Shown here: piece by piece, positions 34,557 through 45,740 of the stretch | How positions within the stretch are numbered: the first letter of the stretch is position 1 | Layout: each line of letters begins with the position of its first letter | Assembly: GCA_963969395.1 (NCBI GenBank) | Contig: OZ017797.1 | Coordinates: 27,156,001-27,220,000, forward strand | DNA: 64,000 nt | Source of the DNA: Pseudoscleropodium purum | Taxonomy: Eukaryota; Streptophyta; Bryopsida; Hypnales; Brachytheciaceae | Direction: 5' to 3' | The notes under the pieces: generated by a model | What the model was told of the DNA's origin: nothing | What the model saw: only the letters and a program-made list of their open reading frames with translations | The model's database searches: none | Position numbers and translations under genes: made by a program

Positions 34557-35414
34557 ACAGACCAAGAACTTGCATACTACGCATAGAATGTAAATTGTGA
34601 CAAAACTATGAAATAGGGCATTATATTGTCTGTATAATGCAGAGTTTAAATAGCTTGCCAATAGAAGCAAACATGCTCCAATTTCTAGGCTTGATTTTTG
34701 TGTTAAATAATTGGTCCTCTCATGACTTTGTGCTTCGGTATCTTGTGCAAATGGAATCAATTGTTCCATTTTTGTAGACCACTGGATAGAGCCTCTTGAA
34801 GTAAAATATTATCACTTCACTTTCTTGTGTTTAATTTCAATGTGCTCAAGTACCACTAGCAATCTTTCATCCTTTCAACACACCTTTGAAATCAAAACTC
34901 ATGAGCTCATGTAGTAAACATTCTATTATTTGGTCAAAGTGAAGTTATCATTAGTTCATATATGGTTTATTAACTTACTGCAATACTATGTGCAAAACTA
35001 GCAAGAATTTAACTTCATTTGTTGTTTGCTGAGAGGAAGAGTCCTCTTGAGTCTGAAATGTGGCCAATTCTTTCTACAAAATTCCTGAGGAGATAATGAT
35101 TCCAGTAGTTGTGACTACAGAAGCAAAGGAAGTTGATGAACTCATTGTGGGCAAAACGGTTGCCTTCTTTGTATGGTCTAGTTGATTGGATTCTTTTTTG
35201 TTTTTTTAGTCACATGTATAGACAAATGGAAGAAAAGGCGATATCAAGTAAAATTATATTTTTCTGATGAAGCATGGATCTGTAATGAATGTTTGAAGTT
35301 TATAGGTCCTTCTAATACCATCAAAAATTGCATTTATAATGATCATGTTTCTCATCTAAAATGTTTACAATATTTTCCTAATTAGAAGTACCATAATATG
35401 AAGTTCCTAAACTT
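34557..35414. other. Intergenic with a short Cys-containing frame
   Basis: The plus frame 35182-35385 has WICNECLKF followed by HVSHLKCLQYF, a pattern that could be a zinc-binding fragment. It starts inside a hydrophobic stretch without a clear start and shows no splice partner. Nothing else is supported here. Confidence 0.25.
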
Positions 35415-35750
35415 GTATCACTTAGATGGCGAATTTTGTTAAAACGGTAGTATTTCGTTAATTTGGCGGTTCTAACAGTTAAGATCATGCATCTTGAAGG
35501 GTTTTTTTTGTACTAGAATCTATACTAGTTTTAGATTTTTGAAATCTACAAATCTCCTAGATATCTAAAATCTATACCTATCTTAGATTTTTCAGGCCAC
35601 TTGGTCTAATATCTATGTTTGTCCTACATTTTTGAAATCTAAAACTGACCTAGATGTTAGCAATGTATACTTGTCCTAGATGGCAAGATGTGAAAATGGC
35701 ATTTGGAATACCGCCAATTTAACGAAATTCGCCATTTAGGTATTGTGACT
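35415..35750. mobile_element. Small inverted-repeat element
   Basis: The left part reads cttagatggcgaattttgtt and gtatttcgttaatttggcgg. The right part reads accgccaatttaacgaaatt and cgccatttaggtattgtg, so the ends are inverted copies over about 50 bases. The interior has repeated tctaga/gatttt words around 35530-35660. No reading frame. A MITE of unknown family. Confidence 0.6.
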
Positions 35751-36541
35751 TTAGTTGTAAACCCATTTTGTAGAAGTTCAAAAGATGCAACATGCTTACA
35801 ATGAATTCTACAATAATCTACTGAAGAAATTAACATGTAATACATGGAGTCCCAATTTTATTTCCTTGGCAATCTCCACATGACTGCAATTCACATACCA
35901 ATTCAACGAGACATAGCCAATGTGCACGCATTATCCATTCAACTTGTTCCTACTCTGTCAATCTCTTCACACTATTCTCAAGTAGTTTTTGAACCTTAGT
36001 CTTGATACACCTTCACTATTGAGAGCAAACACCAAGTCAAACCATTTTTGTTACTAAAGCATTCACTCCAAATCCTTATCCTCCATAAACAATGATAGTG
36101 TGGCCAACACTACTATTGAGTTTTGGTGATGAATTTGAGCACAAAGAATTTGTTAACCCTGCTTCATGCTGCCATTGCAACAACAATGTGTGTTACATAA
36201 GTATAAACAATAATTTTGTTCAAGCCAATTGAAAATATATCTATGTTGTCTTTGGAGATTCAAAGACAATGGCATAAAACAAAATTGTCCCACTTGTTAA
36301 TATGTAATACAATAGGAACAAGGTTGAACAATATTTCAAAAGAATATGATGTCAGTACTATGTTCTTTCAAGACACAAATTAATGTTTGCATATGAGTGT
36401 CTATGGAACCAAGTAATAGTGCACTTTTGTCAAGTACAATATCTTAACATTTGCAAATAGAAATAGCATATTTCTTCCAATAGGAAAGAATAACATGTGA
36501 TTGTTGTAGGGGTGATTATACGCTTACAATTCAAATTGATT
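35751..36541. other. Intergenic, no supported gene
   Basis: AT-rich DNA downstream of the Gly/His-rich gene, which lies on the opposite strand. Only short ORFs without recognisable motifs. Confidence 0.5.
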
Positions 36542-37834
36542 TCAATCACAATAAAAACCACCACCTCCACCATGATGCCCTCCACCGTGATGCCCTCCAC
36601 CGTGATGCCCTCTACCGTGATGCCCTCCACCGTGATGCCCTCCACCGTGATGCCCACCACCGTGATACCCTCCACATTGATCTTCTTCACACTGATCTCC
36701 TCCACACTGATGACTTCCACCACCTCCCCCTCCGCCTCCTCCTCCACCTCCACCTCCACCACCTCCACCACCTCCACCTCCACCACCTCCACCTCCACCG
36801 TGATGCCTTCCACCATGGTGCCTCTCACTGTGATGCCCGCCACCGTGATGCCCTCCACCGTGATGCCCACCACCGTGATACCCACCACATTGATCTTCTT
36901 CACACTGATCCCCTCCACACTGATGACTTCCACCACCTCCCCCTCCGCCTCCTCCTCCTCCTCCTCCACCACCACCACCACCACCTCCACCGTGATGCCT
37001 TCCACCATGGTGCCTCTCAATGTGATGCCCGCCACCGTGATGCCCTCTATACTGATGACTTCCACCACCTCCCCCTCCGCCGCCACCTCCGCCGCCACCT
37101 CCACCGCCACCTCCGCCTCCTCCGCCTCCTCCTCCTCCACTGTGATGCCCTCCACCATGATGCCCCTCACTGTGATACCCTCCACACTCATCTTCTTCAC
37201 ACTCATCTCCTCCACACTGATGACTTCCACCGCCTCCACCGCCTCCACCACCTCCACCACCTCCTCGATGTCCACCATGATGCCCTCCACCTTGATACCC
37301 TCCACATCGATCTTCTTCACACTCATCTCCTCCACACTGATGACATCCACCACCTCCCCCTCCGCCGCCTCCACCACCTCCACCACCCCCTCCTCCTCCT
37401 CCTCGATGTCCACCATGATGCCCTCCACCGTGATACCCTCCACATTGATCTTCTTCACACTCATCTCCTCCACACTGATGACATCCACCACCTCCCCCTC
37501 CGCCACCTCCACCGTTGATGATGAATTTGAAAACCTAGAGCGCAAGCGTAACAAGTGAGCGTTACGTTCTTCCTTCACGTGAGCGCAATGATTCATTGCA
37601 ATTTGAAATTGCTAGTAAAAACAAATGTACATAGAGAGAAAGAAGCGATTGAATTAAACATCCCATGAATTAGCTTAATTCCAGTACATACACCGACAAG
37701 TTCCCGATCCAATTTAAAATGTATAAGCACGGGCAATGCAAGGGAGCCACCTGAGCACTAACGTGCTCCTTCTCCACAAGAGTCCCGCCGGCCTCAGTCG
37801 AACGACCGAAGGCTTCGTACTTGCGGGGCGCCAT
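36542..37834 (-). CDS. Gly/His/Cys-rich repeat protein, two exons
   Basis: Exon 1 is 37834-37751 (28 codons, MAPRKYEAFGRSTEAGG). Exon 2 is 37534-36542 (330 codons plus TGA). The intron is GT..AG and phase 0, and both exons have lengths divisible by three. Exon 2 begins VFKFIINGG, then alternates Gly-rich runs with GGGHHGGGHH repeats and a Cys module, CHQCGGDECEEDQCGGY, that occurs several times with variations (GSHQCGGDQCEEDQC). It ends GGGGGFYCD. I chose this frame because it gives a natural N- and C-terminus and regular Cys spacing. The other two minus frames and a plus frame are also open, because the DNA repeats in multiples of 3 (15-base units). It resembles plant glycine-rich proteins. 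No signal peptide is visible. Metal binding through His/Cys is possible but unproven. Confidence 0.65.
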
Positions 37835-38290
37835 GACAGATCGAGAATTGAAGGGCCTTGAGGCAACCTGCAGCAGCTAGCAGTACGTACGACCTGAGCT
37901 CGCGCAACAAGCTCGCAACAAGTTTCGTACTGATCGATCGATCGAGTCAGTATATGTGAGCTGCAGGAGATTGAAGCTGCTGAATGCTGACTGAGGGGCG
38001 CCGTGACAGATCGAGAAGGGCCGTGAGGCCGGCAACCTGCAGCTAGTAGCTAGGACCTGAGCTCGCAACAAGCTCGCAACGTACAAGCTCGCAACGTACA
38101 AGCTTCGAAGGATATTGAAGCTGCTGATCTAGTGCTGACTGATCGAGGGGCGACAAGACAGATCAAGAAGGGCCATGAGGCAACCTGCAGCAGCTAGCTA
38201 GTACGACCTGAGCTCGAAACAAACTTCGTACTGATCGATCTAGGCTACGAGCTGCAGGAGATTGAAGCTGCTCGCTGAACGAGTGCTGAC
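37828..38290. repeat. Three tandem ~150-bp units at the 5' end of the Gly/His-rich gene
   Basis: Units start at about 37828, 37996 and 38144. They share gacagatcgagaa, gggcc.tgaggc, caacctgcag, gacctgagctcg and gattgaagctgctg. The gene's ATG (37834, minus) lies in the first unit, whose sequence is gcgccatgaca; the second has gcgccgtgaca and lacks it. The promoter or leader was thus built by local duplication. Confidence 0.7.
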
Positions 38291-38743
38291 TGATGAACTT
38301 GAACTTGGATGGCTTCCCATTTTATCTGCAGCTGAAAACGTGGACATGACGACGTACGGGGCTCCAACATCATGACCAGCTGGATTTTGAATTGAAGCAC
38401 ACTGGCATGGCATGGATCGACTCACGGAGTGATTAAAGCACTCAAACACAAGGTTGACAATTCTGCAGACTGTACTACTATGGCCACTAAAGTCAAGCAG
38501 CCCTTTACCACCACCACCCAGGTTCTCAATTCCGCCCTTGTGGACGTACGTGAGGTGTACATTTTCCCCTGTGAAATGTAACCCATGAGTACGTGAGGGT
38601 GGAAATGAGAAGGGTGGTGGTAAAATGGACAGGGTTCTAAAATGGTTCCCATGGTTCCCATGTGTAGGTGGTGATCGTTTATGACATGAATGATTGCCAT
38701 TTGCACATGGGAACCATAATTTTAGTACTTACCTAGTGTCCAT

Positions 38744-39003
38744 TTTACCACCATCTATCTTAAATAGATGCAGTATGTAAGTATTTATGATGGCATTTCA
38801 GGTGAGGTAAGTGGGGAAATTTGGGAATATTGGCAAACAGCTTTTTAATTTGCTCCTGGAAGTTTTATCCGCCTGTGTCCGTTTACCACCATCTATCTTA
38901 AATAGATGCAGTAAGTTTTTATGATGGCATTATACAGGCAAGTGAGGCAAGTGGGGAATATTGGCAAACAGCTTTTTTAATTTGCTCCAGGAAGTTTTTT
39001 ATT
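38744..39003 (+). repeat. Tandem duplication, period 138
   Basis: The block tttaccaccatctatctta..gatgcagta..tttatgatggcatt..ggcaaacagctttttaatttg occurs at 38744 and again at 38882. The copies differ by a few bases and small gaps. Non-coding. Confidence 0.8.
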
Positions 39004-39734
39004 TCACTGTGAGTGCCGACTAGTATGGGTAATCAGAACTCCAGATAATAATTATCATTTCAGACTCCAACAAGGCAAATTCAAAACTAAAGTTAGACTG
39101 GTAAATCAATTCAATTTAGAACCGAATGTGCCATTGATATGCCTCATACCCACATATTAGGTTAAAACATTAGAGAAATTAAAGCTGATCTGGCATGAGA
39201 AATTGAACATAGTTCGACAGGCATTGTTAGTAATGAATCTGACTTCAAGTAAGGTAACATACGAAACTGCCTGCACCTAAAATCATCGAAGTGGCTATAA
39301 GCATGATTTATTCAGTTACACAATGAACTACGAATTTGTCATTTTCTTATGTAGAAAAGTCAGTAATGTCACCAGGAGAGAATATCCAACGGCATTCATT
39401 GAAAATGGGTTCAAGCAACTCCTGTCCAAAAATTTGGATGGAAAATTATCCTGAGAATCGTTTCAAGTTTAGGGCAAGTCACTCCATTTTCTGGAACCCA
39501 GCATCTTTCTTTCCTGTTACAAACACCTTCTTCCTTTGCCTTGACTGAAGGTGTTTGCAAGAGTGGCAGTGCACTTACTTCCACAATGCAGCGAAATGAA
39601 ATCCCAGAAGCTTGAGTAACAACAATATTGTAAACCCTTCGTTCACATTCAACTGTGGGAATTCTACTGTACAATGTAAATGAAAATGGAGCTGCACGCT
39701 GGTGATGAAGCAAAGCAAATCATTTGCACACGTA

Positions 39735-39870
39735 TTTCCGCTACTGCTAAGAATGCGCTTTCAGTGCGCCACACGCGGACGTGGTGCGTTGCCAACTGCT
39801 ATGGCTTGTGCTTTCTCTGCCGTGAGGACGTTCAGATTCCAAGTATTCCAATCCCAGAATGAATTTCTCC
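39735..39870 (-). pseudogene. AWPM-19 remnant (fifth copy)
   Basis: Bases 39764-39788 are identical over 25 bases to 40626-40650 inside the first AWPM-19 gene. On the minus strand the region reads THHVRVWRTESAFLAVA, close to AHHVRVWRTESLAAAAA of the family. Outside this the match fades, and stops enter the frame (for example TAG just upstream). It is a decayed tandem copy, 230 bases beyond the 3' end of gene A. Confidence 0.6.
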
Positions 39871-40100
39871 ATTGGAAGGACAGAAACTTTCTAGATTAAT
39901 TCAGCATCGAACTCATTGATCTCTCACAATCAATCGAAAATTGGTGAAATTAAATTGAAATTTTATTGCTCTGCTCAAGGGAAGAGAATCATGGTACAAT
40001 ATACTACATTGAACACGATATCGTCTGCATCTCGTATATACAAATGATCACCGGCGCTTGAGTGCTTGGTGCTCTTGGATTGCCGCATTCTAAGTGACCT

Positions 40101-40873
40101 CTACACCGCAGTTGCAACAGGGGCTCCGTGGTGGGGATTCTTCACAGCTCGGTGCCCAGGGGCGTTGCCGTAGCCTTCGCCTGTGACGGAGCCCGCGTGC
40201 GTGGCCAGCAAGTAGAGCAACTCGAACAGCGACAAGATGATCATGAACGCTTCCACGGTTTTCTGCTCAACCAAAACTAACAAAATTAATTAGGTCCAAA
40301 ATTCAAGAACTCTCGAAACGGCAAATTCATAATGCCTGTCGTACTAACCGCACTAAACATGGAACACTACAACACGACATTGCAATTGGTTGGAACAACA
40401 TTCTATACAGGAGTCTCAACCAATTAAATGCTACGAGTTTGCATAATGACTCTGGGATAGACAGAAACAAGTTAGCTAGCAGAGTGCAAATGGACTCATG
40501 CTGTGCTTACCAGCCTCTTGCTGCGTCCGTAACGGGTGTGAATCTCCTTGCAAGCCAGACCCATGGCCAACAGAGTCAGCAACCACGCGATCAGAGACGT
40601 CGCCGCCGCGGCCGCAAGGCTCTCCGTGCGCCACACGCGGACGTGGTGCGCGCCAGCGAACACGGACGCCAGACCCGCCATGCACGCGATGAGCACGATG
40701 GGGATGAACACGGGAGTCACCACGTTGCCGATGGGCAGGTCATCGTTCTGGCCCGCGTTGGCGTCCAAGTTGCGGTTCAGAATGGAGCCCGCCAGGCACG
40801 CCGCAATGAAGTAGAGGAGGAAATTGATCACCATCAGCGGGGCTGTCAACCCCCTTCCAATCCCGAACGCCAT
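40101..40873 (-). CDS. AWPM-19-like membrane protein, copy A
   Basis: Exons 40873-40511 and 40262-40101, GT..AG intron, 174 residues, the usual size for AWPM-19/PM19 proteins. Start MAFGIGRGLTAPL. Four hydrophobic helices at about 11-30, 51-74, 86-108 and 122-143. The conserved signatures FAGAHHVRVWRTESLAAAAA and GYGNAPGHRAVKNP are present. The family is induced by abscisic acid and drying and sits in the plasma membrane; its exact activity is not settled. The ATG at 40873 is chosen because it matches all copies. Exon 1 translates identically to the other three copies. An ABRE box lies about 190 bp upstream. Confidence 0.9.
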
Positions 40874-41062
40874 CGCTGCCAAATTCTCAGCTCACACACT
40901 CTTGCTACACTGGAAACGGACGCTCAGGCGATCCAAACAAGCTCGGAGATTGCGATGGCGGAAGCTTTCGAAGTTGACTTACTGGAGTGAGGAAGTGATC
41001 GGGTTTATGAGCTTTATGATGCGAGGAAGATGACGACGACTACCTCCACTTCCGGAGCTGTT

Positions 41063-41069
41063 GCCACGT
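41063..41069 (-). promoter_or_regulatory. ABRE (ACGTGGC) of AWPM-19 copy A
   Basis: On the minus strand the box reads ACGTGGC in the context cacgacgtggcaac, about 190 bp before the ATG. The same box is placed the same way before all four gene copies. ABRE boxes bind bZIP factors of the ABA response, which fits what is known of the family. Confidence 0.65.
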
Positions 41070-41570
41070 CGTGGGTGACAAGTGTCACCATCTGAATATG
41101 CAGGAGCGATAATGCGGGGGCTGCAAGGAGCTGTCGTGCCCGTTTGGGCTGTGCGTGTGCCGCGTGGCCTTGAAATGGTTTGGCAGCATCTGGAATTAGT
41201 GGTTTCATTCGGCACTCTGCTCCAACTTTTGTCAATTTTTGACGCTAGCGCTTGCCTGCTTGACCCTGTAAGATCGGAGGAGCTAAAAGCGGAGAGCCAA
41301 AAGTCGGGACCCATCTAAAGTAGTCGTCCGAACAACGCTCGGCGGTGAACATTGTGGAGCGTTACTCAAAGTTTTTCATCTACGCAATGCTGTTGCCATG
41401 TATTGATATTGAATACATCATGTGTTCAACAGGATTGTTGCACAGCACCAAATCACATCGGCATAGCACCAATTGTGGCTGTTGCATTATCGCAGCCACC
41501 GGGTGTGCAATATACTGCAACGATATCATTTCAATATGCAGCTTAACTGCGTCAGCATTACCTTGATAGA

Positions 41571-43780
41571 AAGGCATTCTTTCATGTCACTATTTTTTTA
41601 TTCAAACGACCTTAGTGCAACTCCACTGCAAACTCAAAAAAGTTGAACACTATTTCCACTGTAGTGGAAAGACGGTAGTTTAGGTCCCCACAACATCACC
41701 GCAATGCCTTTTTAGGCCGACTTGGGTAGATGCTACAATGCTATGCCTACGCCATTGTTGAGGTCTTTTGAGACTGTATCAAAGCTCACACAATGATCAT
41801 CAAATTCTTTGACTATAGCAAAATCATTTTCTTTCATGACACAAGGATCCATTTTTTTCTACAACTAATGCTACACATATCAAAGAGGGAGAGAGAGGGA
41901 GCAACAATGTGCGAATAGGGTAGTTGCAAGAGTATCACCAATCCTAAGCCAACTGTCTCCAAAGACATCTTCCGATGACGCAAAGTAAGAATGGATAATG
42001 TATTGGTAAAGGATGAAGATTAGATGCACTACAACTTCTCCATAAGAAGTAATCTAACCTGCAACTTGACTCTCTAATAACCTTTTTACATTCTATATTA
42101 AGTAAGTTGTTTCACATTTACTTCACCTTTGCTTCACCTTTACTTCTGTTAGTTAAAGCAGTGGAGTTGCTCTTAATAATCTTTGTGATGACAATTCTAT
42201 ATGAAGTATTTATTGGCTCTGAACTAAAGGGAAGGAGGTTTTGTCTCTGTAGATTGAGCTACTTTGATGAATTTACAAGTATCTACCTAATCAAAAAGTG
42301 AGTGAATGCTTCATGGACAAAGTTTTTCATAGAGTAGTTGCTTGATTTTTTATAGATGACTTTGTGCATTTCATGCAAACAAAACTCAAATAGATTTATA
42401 TTTTTCAATAAATATTATAATCTCTATAAAATTCCCAAAGTGGTTCACCTTGGAAACATAAGCACACATAAGTAATGACTATGAGTAGCCAAAATATTAA
42501 CTATAATCATCTTCAAAAAAAAATCTTGAAACAATTCCTTTGAATCCTATTTCTATCCAAACTACAATACATCCTAATATCAACTCCCTTAAAGAATCTC
42601 CCTAAAGAATGAGTATTTCAATCTAAATTGTCAATCTCAAAGTATAATTTACAAATTGCTTAACCATGGAAGGACGTGGCACTACCACCAAATTAGGTAG
42701 CTAAAAAATTGACTACCTTGGTGATAACTAATTACATTGGTGATCCTCTTATCTACAATTTCCTTAAGTCATTCATTGGACACTTTTAGTTTTCAAGATC
42801 CTTTTAACTCTTGAATGCTCCAATGTCTCAAATATAGCTCTCCAAATTGAAAGATTTCTTTGTTTAATTATTATAATATTTTTAATAATATAGTCAAAGG
42901 ACATGTCCTTTTCCCTCAAACTTCATACTTGTCTCCACACTTATTTTGATTGATGTGAATCTCTTTTTAGGTGATAGTTTGATTGGGATGAATTGAAAAG
43001 GGTCTAAATTTTAGTAAACATGAGCTGGGCATTCAGGGGTTAAGGTTAAACTCCACTAGTCAAGCCTACTATCATTCATTGAGAGTTGTGAAGGCATCTT
43101 TATTGTCTCCCATTTACACAAGACGTCATTTAACCTTTACACCTTTTCACTTTGGCGGTGTTGGAATTGCGATTGTTTCGTACAAGACAGCATCGGGTCA
43201 CGAGCGGTACTTGGCTGGTGGACCTGCGTTCCAAACTGAAATGATTTGGTACCTCTTATGAAGATGTTTCCAAATTGTCTCACTGTCCCAAAACGGATTT
43301 CGGCACAGAATTGTCAAATCCTGATTCCGGAGACGATCGAGTGTTTCCTTTTCTATCTGTACAGGCTACTACTTTACACTCTTTCCAAATATTTAATTAC
43401 ATATAGTAAGGAATAAAATATATCGGAAGCTATATAGAGCTATGGAAAAATACCTGAAACTTAGCAATTATATCATTATGTACAAATTTCTTCTGCAATT
43501 CTGAAGGGGATATGTGGACGACTGGAAGTGACGATAGTTAACAACCAAATACCCATTCAAAGCTCAGTAACCATAGATTTGTGTCCAAGAGATGTAATCT
43601 GACCAACCAAGTGCATGAGTAACCATAGTTGAGGTATTGTTCAAGATACAGGTGAGAATTATAAGGAGATGAGGACGTCCCAAGGGTTATGGAAAGGTTA
43701 GTAGCATCCCCGCATTTACACACCATGATACAATTGCAGAAGAAATCAGAACTTACGACAGAAATTTGCACCGTGTTACC
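41571..43780. other. Intergenic between AWPM-19 copies A and B
   Basis: AT-rich DNA with no supported gene. A short frame at 43079-43261 has a GC-richer end (about 43140-43250) that could be an exon remnant, but I recognise nothing in it. Confidence 0.45.
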
Positions 43781-44020
43781 AAAACCTTTCAAATTTATTC
43801 ATTAAGTCACTCCGCATCCAGCTGAGTAATAACTTACAATCCGATTAAAATTCGTGACTTTTAATCGCTCTGCACGTCGCAGGAAAAAACTCATGGTACA
43901 ATATGCTACATAGAATTTGATATCGCCTGTATCTCGTACATACAGATGGACCCCATGCCAGTGCTAGGACGCTGGCTCACCAACTAATTTACAGACCTTT
44001 GTATTACATTGCAGGGACCT

Positions 44021-44797
44021 CTACACCGCGGTTGCAACAGGGGCTCCCTGGTTGGGATTCTTCACAGCTCGGTGTCCGGGGGCGTTGCCATAGCCTTCGC
44101 CGGTGACGGAGCCCGCGTGCGTAGCCAACAAGTAGAGCAACTCGAACAGCGATAAAATGATCATGAACGCTTCCACGGTTTTCTGCTCAATCAAAAACCA
44201 ACAAGAAATTAATTAGGTCCAAAAACTCTCGGAGAGTCAAACAATTTTAAACCTGTCGTAATCCTCACATCATCGTCGAATTTTAAAACCCTGTCATCAT
44301 CGATTCTGCAAAGACCATAATCCACTAACAATTGCGCGCTCTAAATCTCACTGGCACGTTGACTCAAGAATGGCATATAAAAGAATGGTTGTTGAGGTAA
44401 GCAGAGAGTGTAAATAGACTCATGCTGTACTTACCAGCCTCTTGCTGCGTCCGTAACGGGTGTGAATCTCCTTGCAAGCCAGACCCATGGCCAACAGAGT
44501 CAGCAACCACGCGATCAGAGACGTCGCCGCCGCGGCCGCAAGGCTCTCCGTGCGCCACACGCGGACGTGGTGCGCGCCAGCGAACACCGACGCCAGGCCC
44601 GCCATACACGCGATGAGCACGATGGGGATGAACACGGGCGTCACCACGTTGCCGATGGGCAGGTCATCGTTCTGGCCCGCATTGGCGTCCAAGTTGCGGT
44701 TCAGAATGGAGCCCGCCAGGCACGCCGCAATGAAGTAAAGAAGGAAGTTGATCACCATCAGCGGGGCCGTCAACCCCCTTCCAATCCCGAACGCCAT
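44021..44797 (-). CDS. AWPM-19-like membrane protein, copy B
   Basis: Exons 44797-44435 and 44182-44021, GT..AG intron in the same place as copy A, 174 residues. The first 121 residues are identical to the other copies. The C-terminal tail differs slightly (NPNQGAPVATAV). The closest partner in flanking DNA is copy C. Its promoter has a clear TATA box and an ABRE, so it should be an active, ABA- or stress-responsive gene. Confidence 0.9.
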
Positions 44798-44937
44798 CGC
44801 TGTCAAGTTCTCAGCTCACAACACGTCAATGGACAGGAAACGGACGCTCAGGCAAATCCAAGCAACAAGGCGAGCGAGCTCGGCGATGGCGGTGGTGCGG
44901 AGCTTGGGAAGTAGTACTGAACTGATAGACTGCTCGG

Positions 44938-45007
44938 TTTTATAAGCTTTATCCTGCGAGTCTGCGATGAAGACGACGACCTTGAGCCCTTTGGGTTCGT
45001 GCCACGT
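44938..45007 (-). promoter_or_regulatory. TATA box and ABRE of AWPM-19 copy B
   Basis: On the minus strand TATAAAA lies at 44944-44938, and ACGTGGC lies 57 bases further upstream at 45007-45001. The ATG is at 44797. The same pair, at a similar spacing, precedes copy C. Confidence 0.65.
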
Positions 45008-45319
45008 CCTGGGGTGACAAGTGGCAGTACAAGAGGATTGGAGGGATAAAATGGAAACTTTCCAATCTGTAATTAGCTGGCATTTCGGATTGCCTCCGTG
45101 TACTGGTCAGAAGAAAAAATTCGAATCATTGAAGGTCGGGCAGCCCGCACATGGACAAACGAAACCTTAACCCTATAAGGCCGCAGCCCATGACTAAGGT
45201 AGTCACCAAAATTCTCTGATTGTTGAACTAATAGGTGTATTTTCTATTTTTGCAGTTAGCAGTGAAGTCATCCATCAGACCATTTTGGTCTATAGTGTCC
45301 TTATAGGATTAACCTTGTG

Positions 45320-45740
45320 GACAAAGGTATGATGGAACTACCCATAGTTGACTACTTAATTGATTCCACTCATATTTGTATAAGGTAATATAAATTTTTG
45401 GCCATGGAGGAAGATAGAAAAAATGGAGATTATAAATTTTTGGTAATAAATTTTATGCCTTGAATTGAAATTACTATAAGTTTTGGAAGCCAAAAGCTAG
45501 TTTAAATTTGTACTCAGTTTAAAAAGTCTTGTGATTTCAATCATTCAAAAACTACTTTCCCACTCATTACTTTGAGACATGTGTCATGACTTGATTAGTC
45601 CCAATTTTGAAAAAGAAGAAAAAACACATTCTAAGCTTTGGTTGGAAATTTGTGCTTGCCGTAGTTGGGAATAGTTGCACTCTACAAGTTGGATATGGCT
45701 CCTTAATCAAGAATTAGGGTGGTTCTAGCATAGGTTTTTA
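45320..45740 (+). mobile_element. Small repeat element, family N3, copy 1
   Basis: About 410 bp, shared with 54460-54910 (same strand) and 61560-61970 (opposite strand). Shared blocks, in order, are accacccatag or actacccatag, the gaaattactatgaatttt type, the tcattcaa.aacta type and cacattc.aagctttggt. One end reads accaccc and the other gggtggt, so the ends are inverted. No reading frame. Confidence 0.6.

Larger units (their letters stand above)
39930..41570 (-). repeat. Inverted duplication, arm A
   Basis: This arm, which includes AWPM-19 copy A, its promoter and its 3' flank, is the inverted counterpart of about 59540-61180 (copy D). The match covers both exons, much of the intron, and upstream DNA such as ctaaagtagtcgtccgaac near 41315 versus its reverse complement near 59720. 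Similarity fades beyond about 41570. Confidence 0.8.
43781..45060 (-). repeat. Inverted duplication, arm B
   Basis: Counterpart, inverted, of about 55090-56300 (copy C). Both ends show it. The 3' flank here (cactccgcatccagctgagt, near 43806) is the reverse complement of 56235-56255. The promoter side matches around the ABRE and the ttataaaacc box. Confidence 0.75.

Noticed and set aside
36497..37558. Plus-strand 353-codon frame rich in Ser, Thr and Met
   Set aside because: It is the antisense of the Gly/His/Cys repeat and is open only because the DNA repeats in units divisible by three.
36430..37596. Minus-strand 388-codon frame rich in Val, Glu and Ile
   Set aside because: It lies in a different frame from the spliced GGGHH frame, with no natural start and an unstructured tail; it is kept open by the same repeat.
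40439..40990. Plus-strand 183-codon frame over AWPM-19 copy A, and the matching antisense frames in copies B, C and D
   Set aside because: These frames are antisense to a well-supported spliced gene and reflect its G+C-rich codons.
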